Source: DASVXQ01 sp046727955 (GTDB lineage: Bacteria > Actinomycetota > CALGFH01). From it: 59,417 nt of DNA. Shown piece after piece: positions 16,899 through 25,414 of the stretch (within the stretch, counting starts at the first letter, position 1; the number at the start of each line of letters is the position of its first letter). The stretch is taken from positions 1 to 59,417 of the forward strand of contig JBKPDO010000063.1 of the NCBI GenBank assembly GCA_046727955.1. The letters run 5' to 3'. The notes beneath the pieces were generated by a model, which saw only the letters and a program-made list of their open reading frames with translations, did not search any database and was not told the DNA's origin. The position numbers and the translations under genes were made by a program.

Positions 16899-17016
16899 GG
16901 ACCCGCCGCTCAACAACTTGGCCGTTTCAGCCCTGGCACACCAAGGTGAGCGGTACTCGACCTGGCCAGGTTATTAGGCGGCAAGCCCTAACGGTGGCGT
17001 CGCGCGCGTGCCCGGG

Positions 17017-18417
17017 CTATGAGCGCGCGGCCAGCGCGACCACCCCGGTCAGCGTGCCGACCAGCACCAGCCCGCCGGCCAGCGTCGGCGTGGCGAAACG
17101 GGAGGCCTCGCCGACCGCCGCGCTGGCGCGCACCGTGCCACGGTCGGCGTCCAGCGCGTACAGGGTGCCGCCGGCGGGGTCGAGCGTGTAGACCGTGTGA
17201 CCGCCCACCACCGGCGAGCCGGTCACCGCCGCCGGGGCCTGCCAGCCCAGCTCCAGCCGGGCGCCCGGGCCGGCCTGGACCTGGCGCAGCCCGTCGGTGC
17301 AGGGCACGTATACCGTCGAGCCGACCGCGGCCGCCCCGCCGAAGGCGGCGCACACCGACCGCTCCACCAGCTCGCCGCCGACGCCGCCAAGGGCGGCAGC
17401 GCGGAGCAGGTAGCCGAGCCCGCTCTTGCCGTCGGCGAAGACCAGCCCGCCAGGCAGCAGCACCGGACCCATCGAGCCAAGATCGGCGTCGGCCGCGTTG
17501 TCCTGTGGCCACTGGCGCGGCGCGAAGCCATCCTGCAGGCGCAGCTCGGGTGACAGACGCAGCACCGAGTCGCTGTGGTCCCACTCGCCCCCGGTCGCCG
17601 CGCCGTTGCCGACGCTCACGTACAGGTCGCCGCGGGAGTCCACCGCCGGCCCCGAGGCACCCCAGATGCCACCCTCCCTGCTGGTCGGCACCTGGAAGGC
17701 CAGCAGCGGGCCACGACCGTCGGTGCGCGTGGCGACCACCCTGCCGCGGTAGTCGCCGCAGTCACCGAGCAGCCCGCCGTAGGCGACGTAGACCCTGCCC
17801 CGCGACAGGGCCAGGGCGGCGCGCTGCTGGTGGGGCAGAGGGTCGGCGCCGGGCGGGTCGGCCGAGCGGCGCACCCGCACCTGGCCGGTGCGCGCGTCCA
17901 CCCCGACCAGCACGTGCGCCGGGCCGGTCACCTCGGCCACCGCGAAGACCAGACCGGTCGCCGGGTCGTACACGGGCGTGCCGGTGATGCCCAGGGGGTC
18001 GATGTTGCCGCACGGCAGCTCGGACAGCGGCACCGGCTCGCCCACGCTGGTGCGCCACTGCACCCGCCCGCTGCGAAGGTCGAGCGCGTACAGCGAGTCC
18101 CGCTCGGTGGCCACCAGCACCCGGCCGCCGACCACCAGCGGCTCGCCGTACACCGCGCCGTCCAGCCGGGCGCTCCAGGCCCGCTCCAGCCGCGCCGGGT
18201 CGGCCAGGCCGGGCAGATAGCCGCTGCGGGTGTTGTCGCGGTGGTAGGTGGTCCAGTCGCCGGCTGTGCCGGCCGGGGCGGTGGAGCTGGTCGGCCCCGA
18301 GGGCAGGGTCAGCGGCGACTGCTCGGGCGCCCTGTGCCGGCTGCTGCAGGCGCCCAGCGCGAACAGCAGCGCGACCAGAGCGAGCGCGGTCATCGCACGC
18401 AGACGCTGGATGGCCAT
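17017..18417 (-). CDS. PQQ-like beta-propeller lipoprotein
   Basis: A 466-residue exported protein. The N-terminus MAIQRLRAMTALALVALLF leads to a lipobox (LGAC), so it is a surface lipoprotein. The rest is a beta-propeller built from repeats such as YALDLRSGRVQW, VGVDARTGQVRV and YALDADRGTVRA, typical of PQQ_2/quinoprotein-like folds that mostly do not bind PQQ. Blades contain paired cysteines (LPCGNID, GDCGDY, VCAAFGG, VPCTDG). A hydrophobic stretch at the extreme C-terminus (LVLVGTLTGVVALAA) may be the closing strand. The ATG at 18417 has GAGGTG upstream; the frame is open beyond it but lacks a signal. No clear partner; function unknown. Confidence 0.78.
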   Translation of the reverse strand: MAIQRLRAMTALALVALLFALGACSSRHRAPEQSPLTLPSGPTSSTAPAGTAGDWTTYHRDNTRSGYLPGLADPARLERAWSARLDGAVYGEPLVVGGRVLVATERDSLYALDLRSGRVQWRTSVGEPVPLSELPCGNIDPLGITGTPVYDPATGLVFAVAEVTGPAHVLVGVDARTGQVRVRRSADPPGADPLPHQQRAALALSRGRVYVAYGGLLGDCGDYRGRVVATRTDGRGPLLAFQVPTSREGGIWGASGPAVDSRGDLYVSVGNGAATGGEWDHSDSVLRLSPELRLQDGFAPRQWPQDNAADADLGSMGPVLLPGGLVFADGKSGLGYLLRAAALGGVGGELVERSVCAAFGGAAAVGSTVYVPCTDGLRQVQAGPGARLELGWQAPAAVTGSPVVGGHTVYTLDPAGGTLYALDADRGTVRASAAVGEASRFATPTLAGGLVLVGTLTGVVALAARS

Positions 18418-18608
18418 ATCTGCACCTCCCCGGGGCGACCTCCCTTCCGGCACCCGGTGTCCATCCTCACACACCACGCCCGAGAGCCGGTGACCATCGA
18501 GGCCGGGCTGCTCGGCGGACTTCAGATCCACCTCGTCCCGCTCCGCGTCCGTTCCCGGATCCAGCGGGGCGGCCCACCGGCCGGTAACTTCGTCGGCCGG
18601 TAACTCCG

Positions 18609-19574
18609 TCAGCCCCGGCGCAGGCGGCGGTCGCGGCGGCCGAAGCGGCTCGGGGCGCCCCCAGGCGGTGTCGGTGCCAGCCCGGGCGCGACCGCGGTGA
18701 GACGCTCGCGGGCCTGCTCGAGCCCGGCAGCTTGCGCCGACATCCCCGCCCACGGGCAGGGCGTCGAGGCCAGCCGCCCCGGCACGCTGCGCAGGGTGTG
18801 GCGGTGTGGGTCAAAGCCGGACTCGTCCAGCTCCTCCCACAGGAGCGGGAGGGACACCGGCGCGCCCGGCAGGGCGCGCACCGCGTACGGCGCGGCGATC
18901 ATCTGCGCCCAGCGGTTGCGGGCGGTGTCCAGCAGCAGCCGGCCGCCGCGGTCCTCCAGCAGCCACTCGGTGGTCAGCCGCTCCGGGTCGCGCTCGCACA
19001 GCGCCCGGGCGACGTCGTAGGCGAGCGCCTCGACCTCGCCGGTGGTCGCCCGCGGCTGCAGCGGGACGGCGACGTGCAGCCCGCGGGACCCGGTGGTCTT
19101 GACGTAGGCGGGCAGGGCCAGCTCCCCAAGCAGCACCCGCAGCTGCCGCGCCGCCCGCAGCACCCCCGGCAGGTCCTCTCCTGCCGGGTCGAGGTCGAAC
19201 ACCAGCAGGTCGGGTCGCTCCAGCGAGCCGACCCGGCTGCACCACACGTGCGGGGTGATGCAGCCCTGGTTGGCGCTCCAGGCAAGATCCTCGGGATGCT
19301 CGAAGACCATGTGGGTGACCGTGCCACCCTCGGCCTTGGGCACCGTCACCCGCTCGATCCACTCGGGCGTGTGCGCACTGATCTGCTTTTGGTAGAAGCC
19401 CGGCCGGCCGAGCCCCGAGGGGAAGCGCTGCAGCGTGACCGGACGGCCCGCCACCAGCGGCAGCATCGGGCCGGCGACCGCCAGGTAATAGTCGACCAGC
19501 TCACCCTTGGTGACGCGGTCGTCGGGAAACAGCACCCGCTCCGGGTGCGTGACCACAACCTCCCGACCGCCCAC
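18609..19574 (-). CDS. LigD-type NHEJ primase-polymerase (stand-alone PolDom)
   Basis: A 321-residue archaeo-eukaryotic primase-type polymerase like the polymerase domain of LigD. It starts with GREVVVTHPERVLFPDD, the standard entry to the fold. The catalytic metal site is FDLDPAGED (DxD), GSRGLHVAVPL carries the conserved His, and LLLDTARN gives the third acid. Such enzymes fill gaps, often with ribonucleotides, in Ku-dependent end joining. The ligase and nuclease domains of full LigD are absent and no Ku gene is nearby. The GTG start at 19574 lies two bases after the stop of the alpha-oxoamine synthase, so translation is probably coupled to that gene. That pairing is unusual. Confidence 0.85.
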   Translation of the reverse strand: MGGREVVVTHPERVLFPDDRVTKGELVDYYLAVAGPMLPLVAGRPVTLQRFPSGLGRPGFYQKQISAHTPEWIERVTVPKAEGGTVTHMVFEHPEDLAWSANQGCITPHVWCSRVGSLERPDLLVFDLDPAGEDLPGVLRAARQLRVLLGELALPAYVKTTGSRGLHVAVPLQPRATTGEVEALAYDVARALCERDPERLTTEWLLEDRGGRLLLDTARNRWAQMIAAPYAVRALPGAPVSLPLLWEELDESGFDPHRHTLRSVPGRLASTPCPWAGMSAQAAGLEQARERLTAVAPGLAPTPPGGAPSRFGRRDRRLRRG

Positions 19575-19576
19575 CG

Positions 19577-20800
19577 CTACTCGAGGCAGCCTCGCTCCGC
19601 CGTCCGTAGGGGGAAACTCTTGGCCAGCTCGTCCAGGACGGCGAGCAGCTGGTCGATCTGGTCGTCGGTGTTGGCGGCGGTGACCTGCAGGCGGAAGCCG
19701 ACCTCGTCGCGGGGGACGCCCGGATAGAACGCAAGCGTCACGTAGATGCCGCGGTCGAACAGGAACTGGCCCACCTGGTCGAGGTGGTCGGGGATGGCGA
19801 GCGGGATCTCGATGAGGGGGAACCCAGAGGTGTTGAGGGTCGCGGCGCCGAGATCGTCCAGGTGGTCGAGGATCCGGCGGGTCTTGCGGTACAGGCTGGC
19901 GCGCAGCTGGTCGCCGCGCAGCTGGTTGACCTGGAGGCCGACCAGCGCGCTGGCCAGCGAGGCGACTGGGGAGGGCCCGGAGTACAGGTAGGGCGGGGCG
20001 GTGACCTTGAGCAGCCGCTTGAGCGGAGCTGGGCAGGTGACGAAGGCGAGCATCGAGGAGTACGCCTTGGAGAACCCGGCGGTGAGGATGACGTGGTCGT
20101 AGGTCTCGCCGAGGTGTCGCACGACCCCGTTGCCGCGCTGGCCGTAAGGGCATGGCTCGTCGGGGCGGCGCTCGCCGACGACGCCGAAGCCGTGGCCGTC
20201 GTCGACGTACAGCAACGCGTCGTAGTCGCGGGCGAGCCGCGCGAACGCGGCCAGCTCCGGCGGGTTGCCCGTCATGCTGTTGATCCCGTCCATGCACACC
20301 AGGTGAGGAGCGGCGGAGTGCCGGCGCAGGCGGCGCTCGAGGTCCTCGGGGTCGTTGTGCGCGAAGCGCTGCACGGTGGCGCCGTGCGCGCGAGCAGCGG
20401 TGCAGCCGTCGTAGATGGTCTTGTGGGCGCGCTCGTCGAGGAAGATGGTGCCGTCACTGGCGAGGACGGGGATGACCGAGGCGTGGATATGGGTGAGGGT
20501 CTGCAGCAGCAGGGTGTCGGGAGCGCCGACCAGCTCGGTGAGGTGGTCCTCGATCTGCTGGTAGAGGATCGGGCTGCCGAGCATCCGCGACCAGCTCGGA
20601 TGCGTGCCCCAGCGCTCGAGGTAGGCGGGGATCTCGTCGATGACCTGCCGGTCGAGGTCGAGTCCGAGGTAGTTGCACGAGGCGAAGTCGATCATCCAGC
20701 GGTCACCGATGCGGATCCGGCGGCCGTCGATCTCCTGGATGACGGCGTCGAGCAGAGGGTTGTGGGCGTACAGGTCGGCCAGGTTGGCGCAGGCGGCCAA
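19577..20800 (-). CDS. Alpha-oxoamine synthase (AONS/KBL-like, PLP-dependent)
   Basis: A 407-residue fold-type I PLP enzyme. Conserved blocks are FASCNYLGLDLD (near 40), the substrate/PLP segments MDGINSMTGN and YVDDGHGFGVVGE, and the lysine block LTAGFSKAYSS whose lysine should form the Schiff base. Family members condense an amino acid with an acyl-CoA (biotin, haem, sphingoid or aminoketobutyrate chemistry). The active site reads GINSMTGN where typical members read GVFSMDGD, so the substrate may differ. The start is a TTG at 20800, the first usable codon in frame; a short N-terminal extension cannot be excluded. Its stop sits two bases before the LigD-type polymerase gene. Confidence 0.83.
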   Translation of the reverse strand: MAACANLADLYAHNPLLDAVIQEIDGRRIRIGDRWMIDFASCNYLGLDLDRQVIDEIPAYLERWGTHPSWSRMLGSPILYQQIEDHLTELVGAPDTLLLQTLTHIHASVIPVLASDGTIFLDERAHKTIYDGCTAARAHGATVQRFAHNDPEDLERRLRRHSAAPHLVCMDGINSMTGNPPELAAFARLARDYDALLYVDDGHGFGVVGERRPDEPCPYGQRGNGVVRHLGETYDHVILTAGFSKAYSSMLAFVTCPAPLKRLLKVTAPPYLYSGPSPVASLASALVGLQVNQLRGDQLRASLYRKTRRILDHLDDLGAATLNTSGFPLIEIPLAIPDHLDQVGQFLFDRGIYVTLAFYPGVPRDEVGFRLQVTAANTDDQIDQLLAVLDELAKSFPLRTAERGCLE

Positions 20801-21035
20801 CCACCGGGCAAGCCACCGTCCCCTGGTGGCGGTGGGGGGATGGCCGCCTGCGACTTCGACTCCGTTGGCTCCGCCGGGCTGGATGCTCGCCGTCCTTGTC
20901 GGGGGTGATGAGGTTGAGATGGTCGCGACACGGAGGTCGGTCCGCGATCGGGACTCAGGCTACCAGCGATCCTGCATTTTGCGCATGATCGGTCAGATGC
21001 GCAGAAACGGTCGGCCATGCCGGTGACCGCGTTCG

Positions 21036-22712
21036 TCACCGCACCAGCTGGTCCAGCTCGACTCGGCCCAGCTCGGAGCCCATCTCGACGGCGATGGTCG
21101 TGCCCTGGCCGGGAGCGGAGTCGACCAGGAGTCGCCCGCCGACCATCTCGACCCGCTCACGCATGCCGGCAAGGCCGAAGTGGCTCTGCTGCACCAGACC
21201 CAACGCCGACGCTGTCACCGACGCCGGGTCGAAACCGATGCCGTCGTCGCTGATCCGCAGCCGCACCAGGCCGTTGTCGGCCTGAAGCCAGACCCCGACC
21301 CGGCCGGCACGGGCATGCTTGGCGACGTTGGCCAGCGCCTCCTGCGTCACCCGGTACAGCACGGTCTCCCGGTCGCGGCTGAGCCGGGTGGCAGGGTCGA
21401 CGTGGACCGTGCAGGCTATGCCGCTGGCGTCCTGGAATGCCTCCCCCTGGCCGCCGATGGCGCGCGCTATCCCCAACTGGTCGAGCACCGGCGGACGCAG
21501 CTGCGACATCAGCCGCCGCAAGCTGTCGATCTCGACGACGAGGCCGCTCTCGAGCTCGACCAGCAGCCCGTCGACATCGCCTGTATCACCGGCTTTGGCG
21601 TCGACGCGCGCCAGCCCGGCCTTGTACAGCAACGCACTCAGCCGTTGCACCGGCCCGTCGTGCAACTCCGCCGCCAGCCGGGTCCGCTCCTCCTCAGCCA
21701 CCCGCAGCACGCGCTGGCTGGTGCGCTTGCGCTCCTGCTGCAGCGCAACCTCGCCAGCCAGCCCGGCCATGCGCGCCAGGGCGAGCACGAATAGCACCGC
21801 CGAGCCGGCCGAGAGCGCCGTCACCGTCACGCCGCTCGGCTCGTCGCGCGCCGCCTGGATCGCCAGCACCGTCGGGCTCAGCAGCGACGTCCCGGCAAGC
21901 AGCAGCAGCCGGCCGCGGGTCAGGCGCGCCGCCGCCCCCGGGTCCGGGGCCGACAGAGCGACCATCGACGGGTGCAGCGCCGCCGCGCCGAACCCGAGGT
22001 AGAACAGGATCCAGCAAAGGTCCAGCGGCTGCTGGCGCTGCCAGGTCCCCCAGGTTCCGGAGAGCTGCAGCAGCCCGAAGACCGTGTCGCCGAACAGCAG
22101 CGGCACCACACTGCCCGCCAGCAGCCACCATGCCAGCGGGCGCCCGTGCGTCCCGACCGCGAGCCGCACGGCGACCGCCAGCACCAGCACGTCCCCCAGC
22201 GGGTACGCAATGGCGACCAGACGCTGTCCGGGGCTGTACCCCGCCATCGAGATATAGGGGCTGATCAGGAATACCCATGACAGCAGCCCCAGTCCAATGG
22301 TGATGATCGCCGCGTCGATCAGGCCCGCCAGGTCCTGTCCGGGGCTACGCCGGCGGATCAGCAGCAGCCCGGCGATCAGCAATGGGTAGAAGGCCAGGTA
22401 GAACAGGTCGACGATAGAGGGGAACACCTGCCCCGTCTGCAGCACCCGCACGCGCACGACGTACAGCCAGTCGCCGGTGATGAAGCTGAGCTGCCCGGCC
22501 GCGACCAGGTACCAGGCCAGCGGGCGGGCCGGGCGGTGCCAGCGTGTGCCAGCTACGATCGCGGCCACCGACGCCCCCCCGATCAGCGGCCATATCACCA
22601 GCTTCGCCGCAGTCGGCGGCACGAGGAAATAGGCCGCACAAAGCGCCGCCCCCAAGCCGACGTACGCCTGCCAGCCCAACCGCCGCACGGGGGGATTGTC
22701 TACCAGCCCCAT
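21036..22712 (-). CDS. Orphan sensor histidine kinase (NarL/DesK-type)
   Basis: A 558-residue membrane kinase. The first 315 residues contain about eight to ten hydrophobic helices forming an integral-membrane sensor. A short coiled coil then leads to the HisKA_3 dimerisation motif EEERTRLAAELHDGPVQRL with the phosphorylated H351. The ATPase domain follows with N-box NVAKHARAG, G1 motif SDDGIGFD and G2 block FGLAGMRERVEMVGG. These kinases usually pass phosphate to NarL-type regulators, but none is encoded within several kb, so the partner is elsewhere. The ATG is 153 bp from the divergent methyltransferase gene and the two may share a control region. Confidence 0.9.
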   Translation of the reverse strand: MGLVDNPPVRRLGWQAYVGLGAALCAAYFLVPPTAAKLVIWPLIGGASVAAIVAGTRWHRPARPLAWYLVAAGQLSFITGDWLYVVRVRVLQTGQVFPSIVDLFYLAFYPLLIAGLLLIRRRSPGQDLAGLIDAAIITIGLGLLSWVFLISPYISMAGYSPGQRLVAIAYPLGDVLVLAVAVRLAVGTHGRPLAWWLLAGSVVPLLFGDTVFGLLQLSGTWGTWQRQQPLDLCWILFYLGFGAAALHPSMVALSAPDPGAAARLTRGRLLLLAGTSLLSPTVLAIQAARDEPSGVTVTALSAGSAVLFVLALARMAGLAGEVALQQERKRTSQRVLRVAEEERTRLAAELHDGPVQRLSALLYKAGLARVDAKAGDTGDVDGLLVELESGLVVEIDSLRRLMSQLRPPVLDQLGIARAIGGQGEAFQDASGIACTVHVDPATRLSRDRETVLYRVTQEALANVAKHARAGRVGVWLQADNGLVRLRISDDGIGFDPASVTASALGLVQQSHFGLAGMRERVEMVGGRLLVDSAPGQGTTIAVEMGSELGRVELDQLVR

Positions 22713-22865
22713 CTCTCATCCCGCAGCAAGGTACGCACAAGCTGTAAAGGTCTATCACAGTCAAAGCCCGAATCGTAGCCGCGGCGATCCGGCGGCATAC
22801 TGAAGCTGACGCTGCTATCGCCGGTCGGGAACGGCCGGTGACGGTGAAAGGACGGGGGACCAGGC

Positions 22866-23750
22866 GTGGACACAACGACCAAGGGCAGCGAGCCCGGGGG
22901 CAGCGAGCCCGGGGGCAGCGAGCCCGGGGGCAGCGAGCCCGGGGGCAGCGAGCTCGAGTACGAGTCGCTCGAGGACCCAGGGGTGATCGAACGCCACCAG
23001 CGGCTGGCGGCGCTGCTCGAGCTCACGCCGGCTGACCGGGTTGTCGTCGACCTCGGCTGCGGTGATGGCGCCACCCTCGGCAACCTGCTCACCCACCTCG
23101 ACCATGACGAGCGCGACGGCATCGTGATCGGCGTCGACGCCGCCGCCGAGGCGCTGGCCGCGGCGGCAGCGCGGTTCAGCAGCGACCGCCACGCGGGAAG
23201 GCTCAGCCTCGTCCGCGCGGACCTCGACGCGTCGCTGCCGCTGGCCAGCGAGACGGTGGACAAGGCGCTGTGCCATAACGTCCTGGAATGCCTGCCCGAC
23301 CCGGACCGGGTCCTGCTGGAGGCATACCGGGTGCTGCGTCCCGGCGGCCGTCTGATCCTCTCCCATCCCGACTACGACACGATGGTGTTCACCGCACCAG
23401 ACCTGGCGCTGACCCGCCGGCTCGTCCACGCGTACTGCGACACCCAGCAGGACTGGATGGACGCCGTCAATGGCACGATCGGCCGCTGGCTGCACGACAT
23501 CGCCGCCCGCTCGCCCTTCACGGTCGGTCCGGTGAACGCGACGGTGATGCTGAGCCGCGGCTGGCGGCCGCGGCTGCTCGGGTACCAGTTCGCCCAGCAC
23601 ATCGCCACCGTGCTCCGCCGCACCGGGGTGGTGCCGCCGGAGGACCTGGACGGCTGGCTGGCGAGCCTGGCAGAGGTCGACGAGCGCGGCGAATTCCTGT
23701 GGACCGTCGTCGACTTCGCCGTGGTCTGCCACAAGGACGCCGTGACCTGA
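22866..23750 (+). CDS. SAM-dependent class I methyltransferase
   Basis: A 294-residue methyltransferase of the UbiE/Methyltransf_11 type. The SAM-binding motif is VVDLGCGDGATLG, followed by GVDAAAEAL (acidic loop), LVRADLDAS, and the post-motifs VLECLPDP and VLRPGGRL. The N-terminus is a low-complexity tail with four exact GSEPG repeats and is probably disordered. The C-terminal half (TRRLVHAYCDTQQDWM) has helical substrate elements. The substrate is unknown. The GTG at 22866 has AAAGGACGG upstream. It is divergent from the histidine kinase. Confidence 0.85.
   Translation: MDTTTKGSEPGGSEPGGSEPGGSEPGGSELEYESLEDPGVIERHQRLAALLELTPADRVVVDLGCGDGATLGNLLTHLDHDERDGIVIGVDAAAEALAAAAARFSSDRHAGRLSLVRADLDASLPLASETVDKALCHNVLECLPDPDRVLLEAYRVLRPGGRLILSHPDYDTMVFTAPDLALTRRLVHAYCDTQQDWMDAVNGTIGRWLHDIAARSPFTVGPVNATVMLSRGWRPRLLGYQFAQHIATVLRRTGVVPPEDLDGWLASLAEVDERGEFLWTVVDFAVVCHKDAVT
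22884..22943 (+). repeat. Four perfect 15-bp tandem repeats in the methyltransferase N-terminus
   Basis: The unit GGCAGCGAGCCCGGG is repeated four times exactly and encodes GSEPG each time; a fifth partial copy follows. Exact identity suggests recent slippage. Confidence 0.9.
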
Positions 23751-23846
23751 GATGCATGGCGCTCAGGCCGATCGACCCGCGCGGGCTGGCCACCGCGGAG
23801 AAGCTGAACGGTTTGCTCGCTCCGCGGTCGGGTACTCGCGTGCAGC

Positions 23847-23978
23847 ATGGACCCCTGGGAGCCGCGGCTGCGCGCCGCCAGCGAACGCTCGCCGGGGACG
23901 CCCACCGTCCGGGCGAAGGAGACGCCGGTGGACTTCGCCACCTACGCCGGTACCGTGACGACTGGAGGTGTGCCATGA
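23847..23978 (+). CDS. Possible 43-residue small protein upstream of the Rieske fusion
   Basis: An ORF from ATG at 23847 (starts MDPWEPRLRAASERSPG, ends TYAGTVTTGGVP) whose TGA overlaps the ATG of the next gene by the ATGA arrangement common in this window. No good SD is visible upstream. It may be a short leader peptide coupled to the Rieske-fusion gene, or chance. Confidence 0.3.
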   Translation: MDPWEPRLRAASERSPGTPTVRAKETPVDFATYAGTVTTGGVP

Positions 23979-24838
23979 GACCCGTGGTGCGAGACCTGGC
24001 CGAGCGTATCGAGGGGATCCGGCAGCTCGACGGCGCCAGCAAGGCGCTCAAGTCCCTGGTCGACCGCTACGTGCCCCAGGGCACCGAGCTGAAGGACCTG
24101 CTCAGCGGGACCTGGCTGGGGCACCCGCTGCACCCGGTGCTGACCGACGCGGTGGTGGGCGCGTGGACCAGCTCGTTCCTGCTGGACCTGGTGCCGGGGC
24201 GGCGAACCCGCAAGGCCTCGGACCGGCTGGTCGACGTCGGCATCCTGGCGGCGCTGCCGACCGCGCTGGCCGGCCTGTCGGACTGGACCGACGCGGACGA
24301 CCGCCCCAGCCGCGTGGGGCTGGTCCACGCGAGCGCGAACCTGGTCGCGCTGTCGCTCTACCTGAGCTCGTCGGTGGCTCGCAAGCGCGGGCGACGGCTG
24401 TGCGGCTGGTGGCTGTCGCTGGCCGGCTTCGGGGTGGTCAACGTCTCGGCCTACCTTGGCGGCCACCTGTCGTTCGGCATGGGCGTCGGCGTCAACGAGA
24501 CCGCCTTCGAGGAGGGGCCGACCGATTGGCAGCCGGCGATCGCGGCCGACGACCTGCGCGAGGGCGAGCCGACCCCCGCCGACGTCGGCGGGGTGGAGGT
24601 GCTGCTGGTCAGGCGTGGCGCGACCATCTACGCGCTCTCCGACCGGTGCCCGCATCGAGGATGCTCCCTTCATGAGGGCGAGTTTCCTGGCGAGACCACG
24701 GTGGTGTGCCCGTGCCACGGGAGCACCTACAGCCTCCAGGACGGGGCGCTGCTGCACGGCCCGTCCACCGCACCGGCGCTGGCCTACCTGACCAGGGTGC
24801 GCGACGGGAAGGTGGAGGTCCGGCTGGCCCGAGCCTGA
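23975..24838 (+). CDS. DUF2231-Rieske [2Fe-2S] fusion protein
   Basis: A 287-residue two-domain protein. Residues about 40-165 form a DUF2231-type helical membrane domain (LSGTWLGHPLHPVLTD, then hydrophobic helices ending VVNVSAYLGGHLSFGMG). Residues about 180-285 are a Rieske domain with both cluster motifs: CPHRGC (Cys-His) and CPCHGSTY (Cys-His). The membrane part may serve as an anchor and possible haem or quinone site for the iron-sulfur head. The reaction is unknown; such proteins could pass electrons between quinone and a soluble partner. The ATG has GGAGGTG four bases upstream. No cytochrome or oxygenase gene is adjacent. Confidence 0.87.
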   Translation: MRPVVRDLAERIEGIRQLDGASKALKSLVDRYVPQGTELKDLLSGTWLGHPLHPVLTDAVVGAWTSSFLLDLVPGRRTRKASDRLVDVGILAALPTALAGLSDWTDADDRPSRVGLVHASANLVALSLYLSSSVARKRGRRLCGWWLSLAGFGVVNVSAYLGGHLSFGMGVGVNETAFEEGPTDWQPAIAADDLREGEPTPADVGGVEVLLVRRGATIYALSDRCPHRGCSLHEGEFPGETTVVCPCHGSTYSLQDGALLHGPSTAPALAYLTRVRDGKVEVRLARA

Positions 24839-24899
24839 CCACGCGGCGTCTGCCCGGAGAGCTGAACCGTGAGATCCTGCGACCGTGGGAGCTGGACCG

Positions 24900-25364
24900 G
24901 TGAGCGATCAGGTGCAGAGGCTTCTCGAGCGGCTCGACGCGGCGTGGGCCGCGCTCACCGACTCGTACGAAGGCGTGTCCGACTCGCGGCTGGTGGAGCC
25001 CGGCGTCGTGGACGACTGGTCGGTGAAGGACGTCCTGGCGCACGTGACGAGCTGGGAGGAGGAGGCGCTGAAGCACCTGCCGCTGATCATCGCGGGCGGC
25101 ACGCCGCCCCGGTATGCGGCGCAGGGCGGGATCGACGCCTTCAACGCCCGCGCGACCGAGGCTGGTCGGCGTCTGTCCCTGGCGGAGGTGCTGCGGCGGC
25201 GGGACGAGACCCACGCCCGACTCCTCGACTTCATCCGGAGCCAGCCTGCGGGCACGTTCGGGGGTCAGACACGAGCGCGACGTCGCCTCCGGCTCGACAC
25301 CTACGGTCACTACCCCGAGCACACCGAGGCCATCCGGGCATGGCGGGACCGCCTGCCGGCGTGA
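24900..25364 (+). CDS. DinB-like / ClbS-DfsB family four-helix protein
   Basis: A 154-residue protein with the DinB-superfamily pattern: DWSVKDVLAHVTSWEEE near residue 40 and DTYGHYPEHTEAIRAW near the C-terminus, providing the His residues that usually bind a metal. It most resembles the ClbS/DfsB (DUF1706) subgroup, members of which protect DNA or hydrolyse reactive metabolites; others act as thiol-dependent transferases. The GTG at 24900 begins MSDQVQRLLERLD. It stands alone between the Rieske fusion and the convergent ABC exporter. Confidence 0.75.
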   Translation: MSDQVQRLLERLDAAWAALTDSYEGVSDSRLVEPGVVDDWSVKDVLAHVTSWEEEALKHLPLIIAGGTPPRYAAQGGIDAFNARATEAGRRLSLAEVLRRRDETHARLLDFIRSQPAGTFGGQTRARRRLRLDTYGHYPEHTEAIRAWRDRLPA

Positions 25365-25414
25365 CCGCGGAGTGAGGAGCCTGACCGGCCCCTCGCTCCA
25401 CTATGCGCCTTGTT

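Noticed and set aside
16960..16971. Palindrome ACCTGGCCAGGT as a terminator for the sugar operon
   Set aside because: The dyad has no loop and no U-tract; it is too short to call a terminator.
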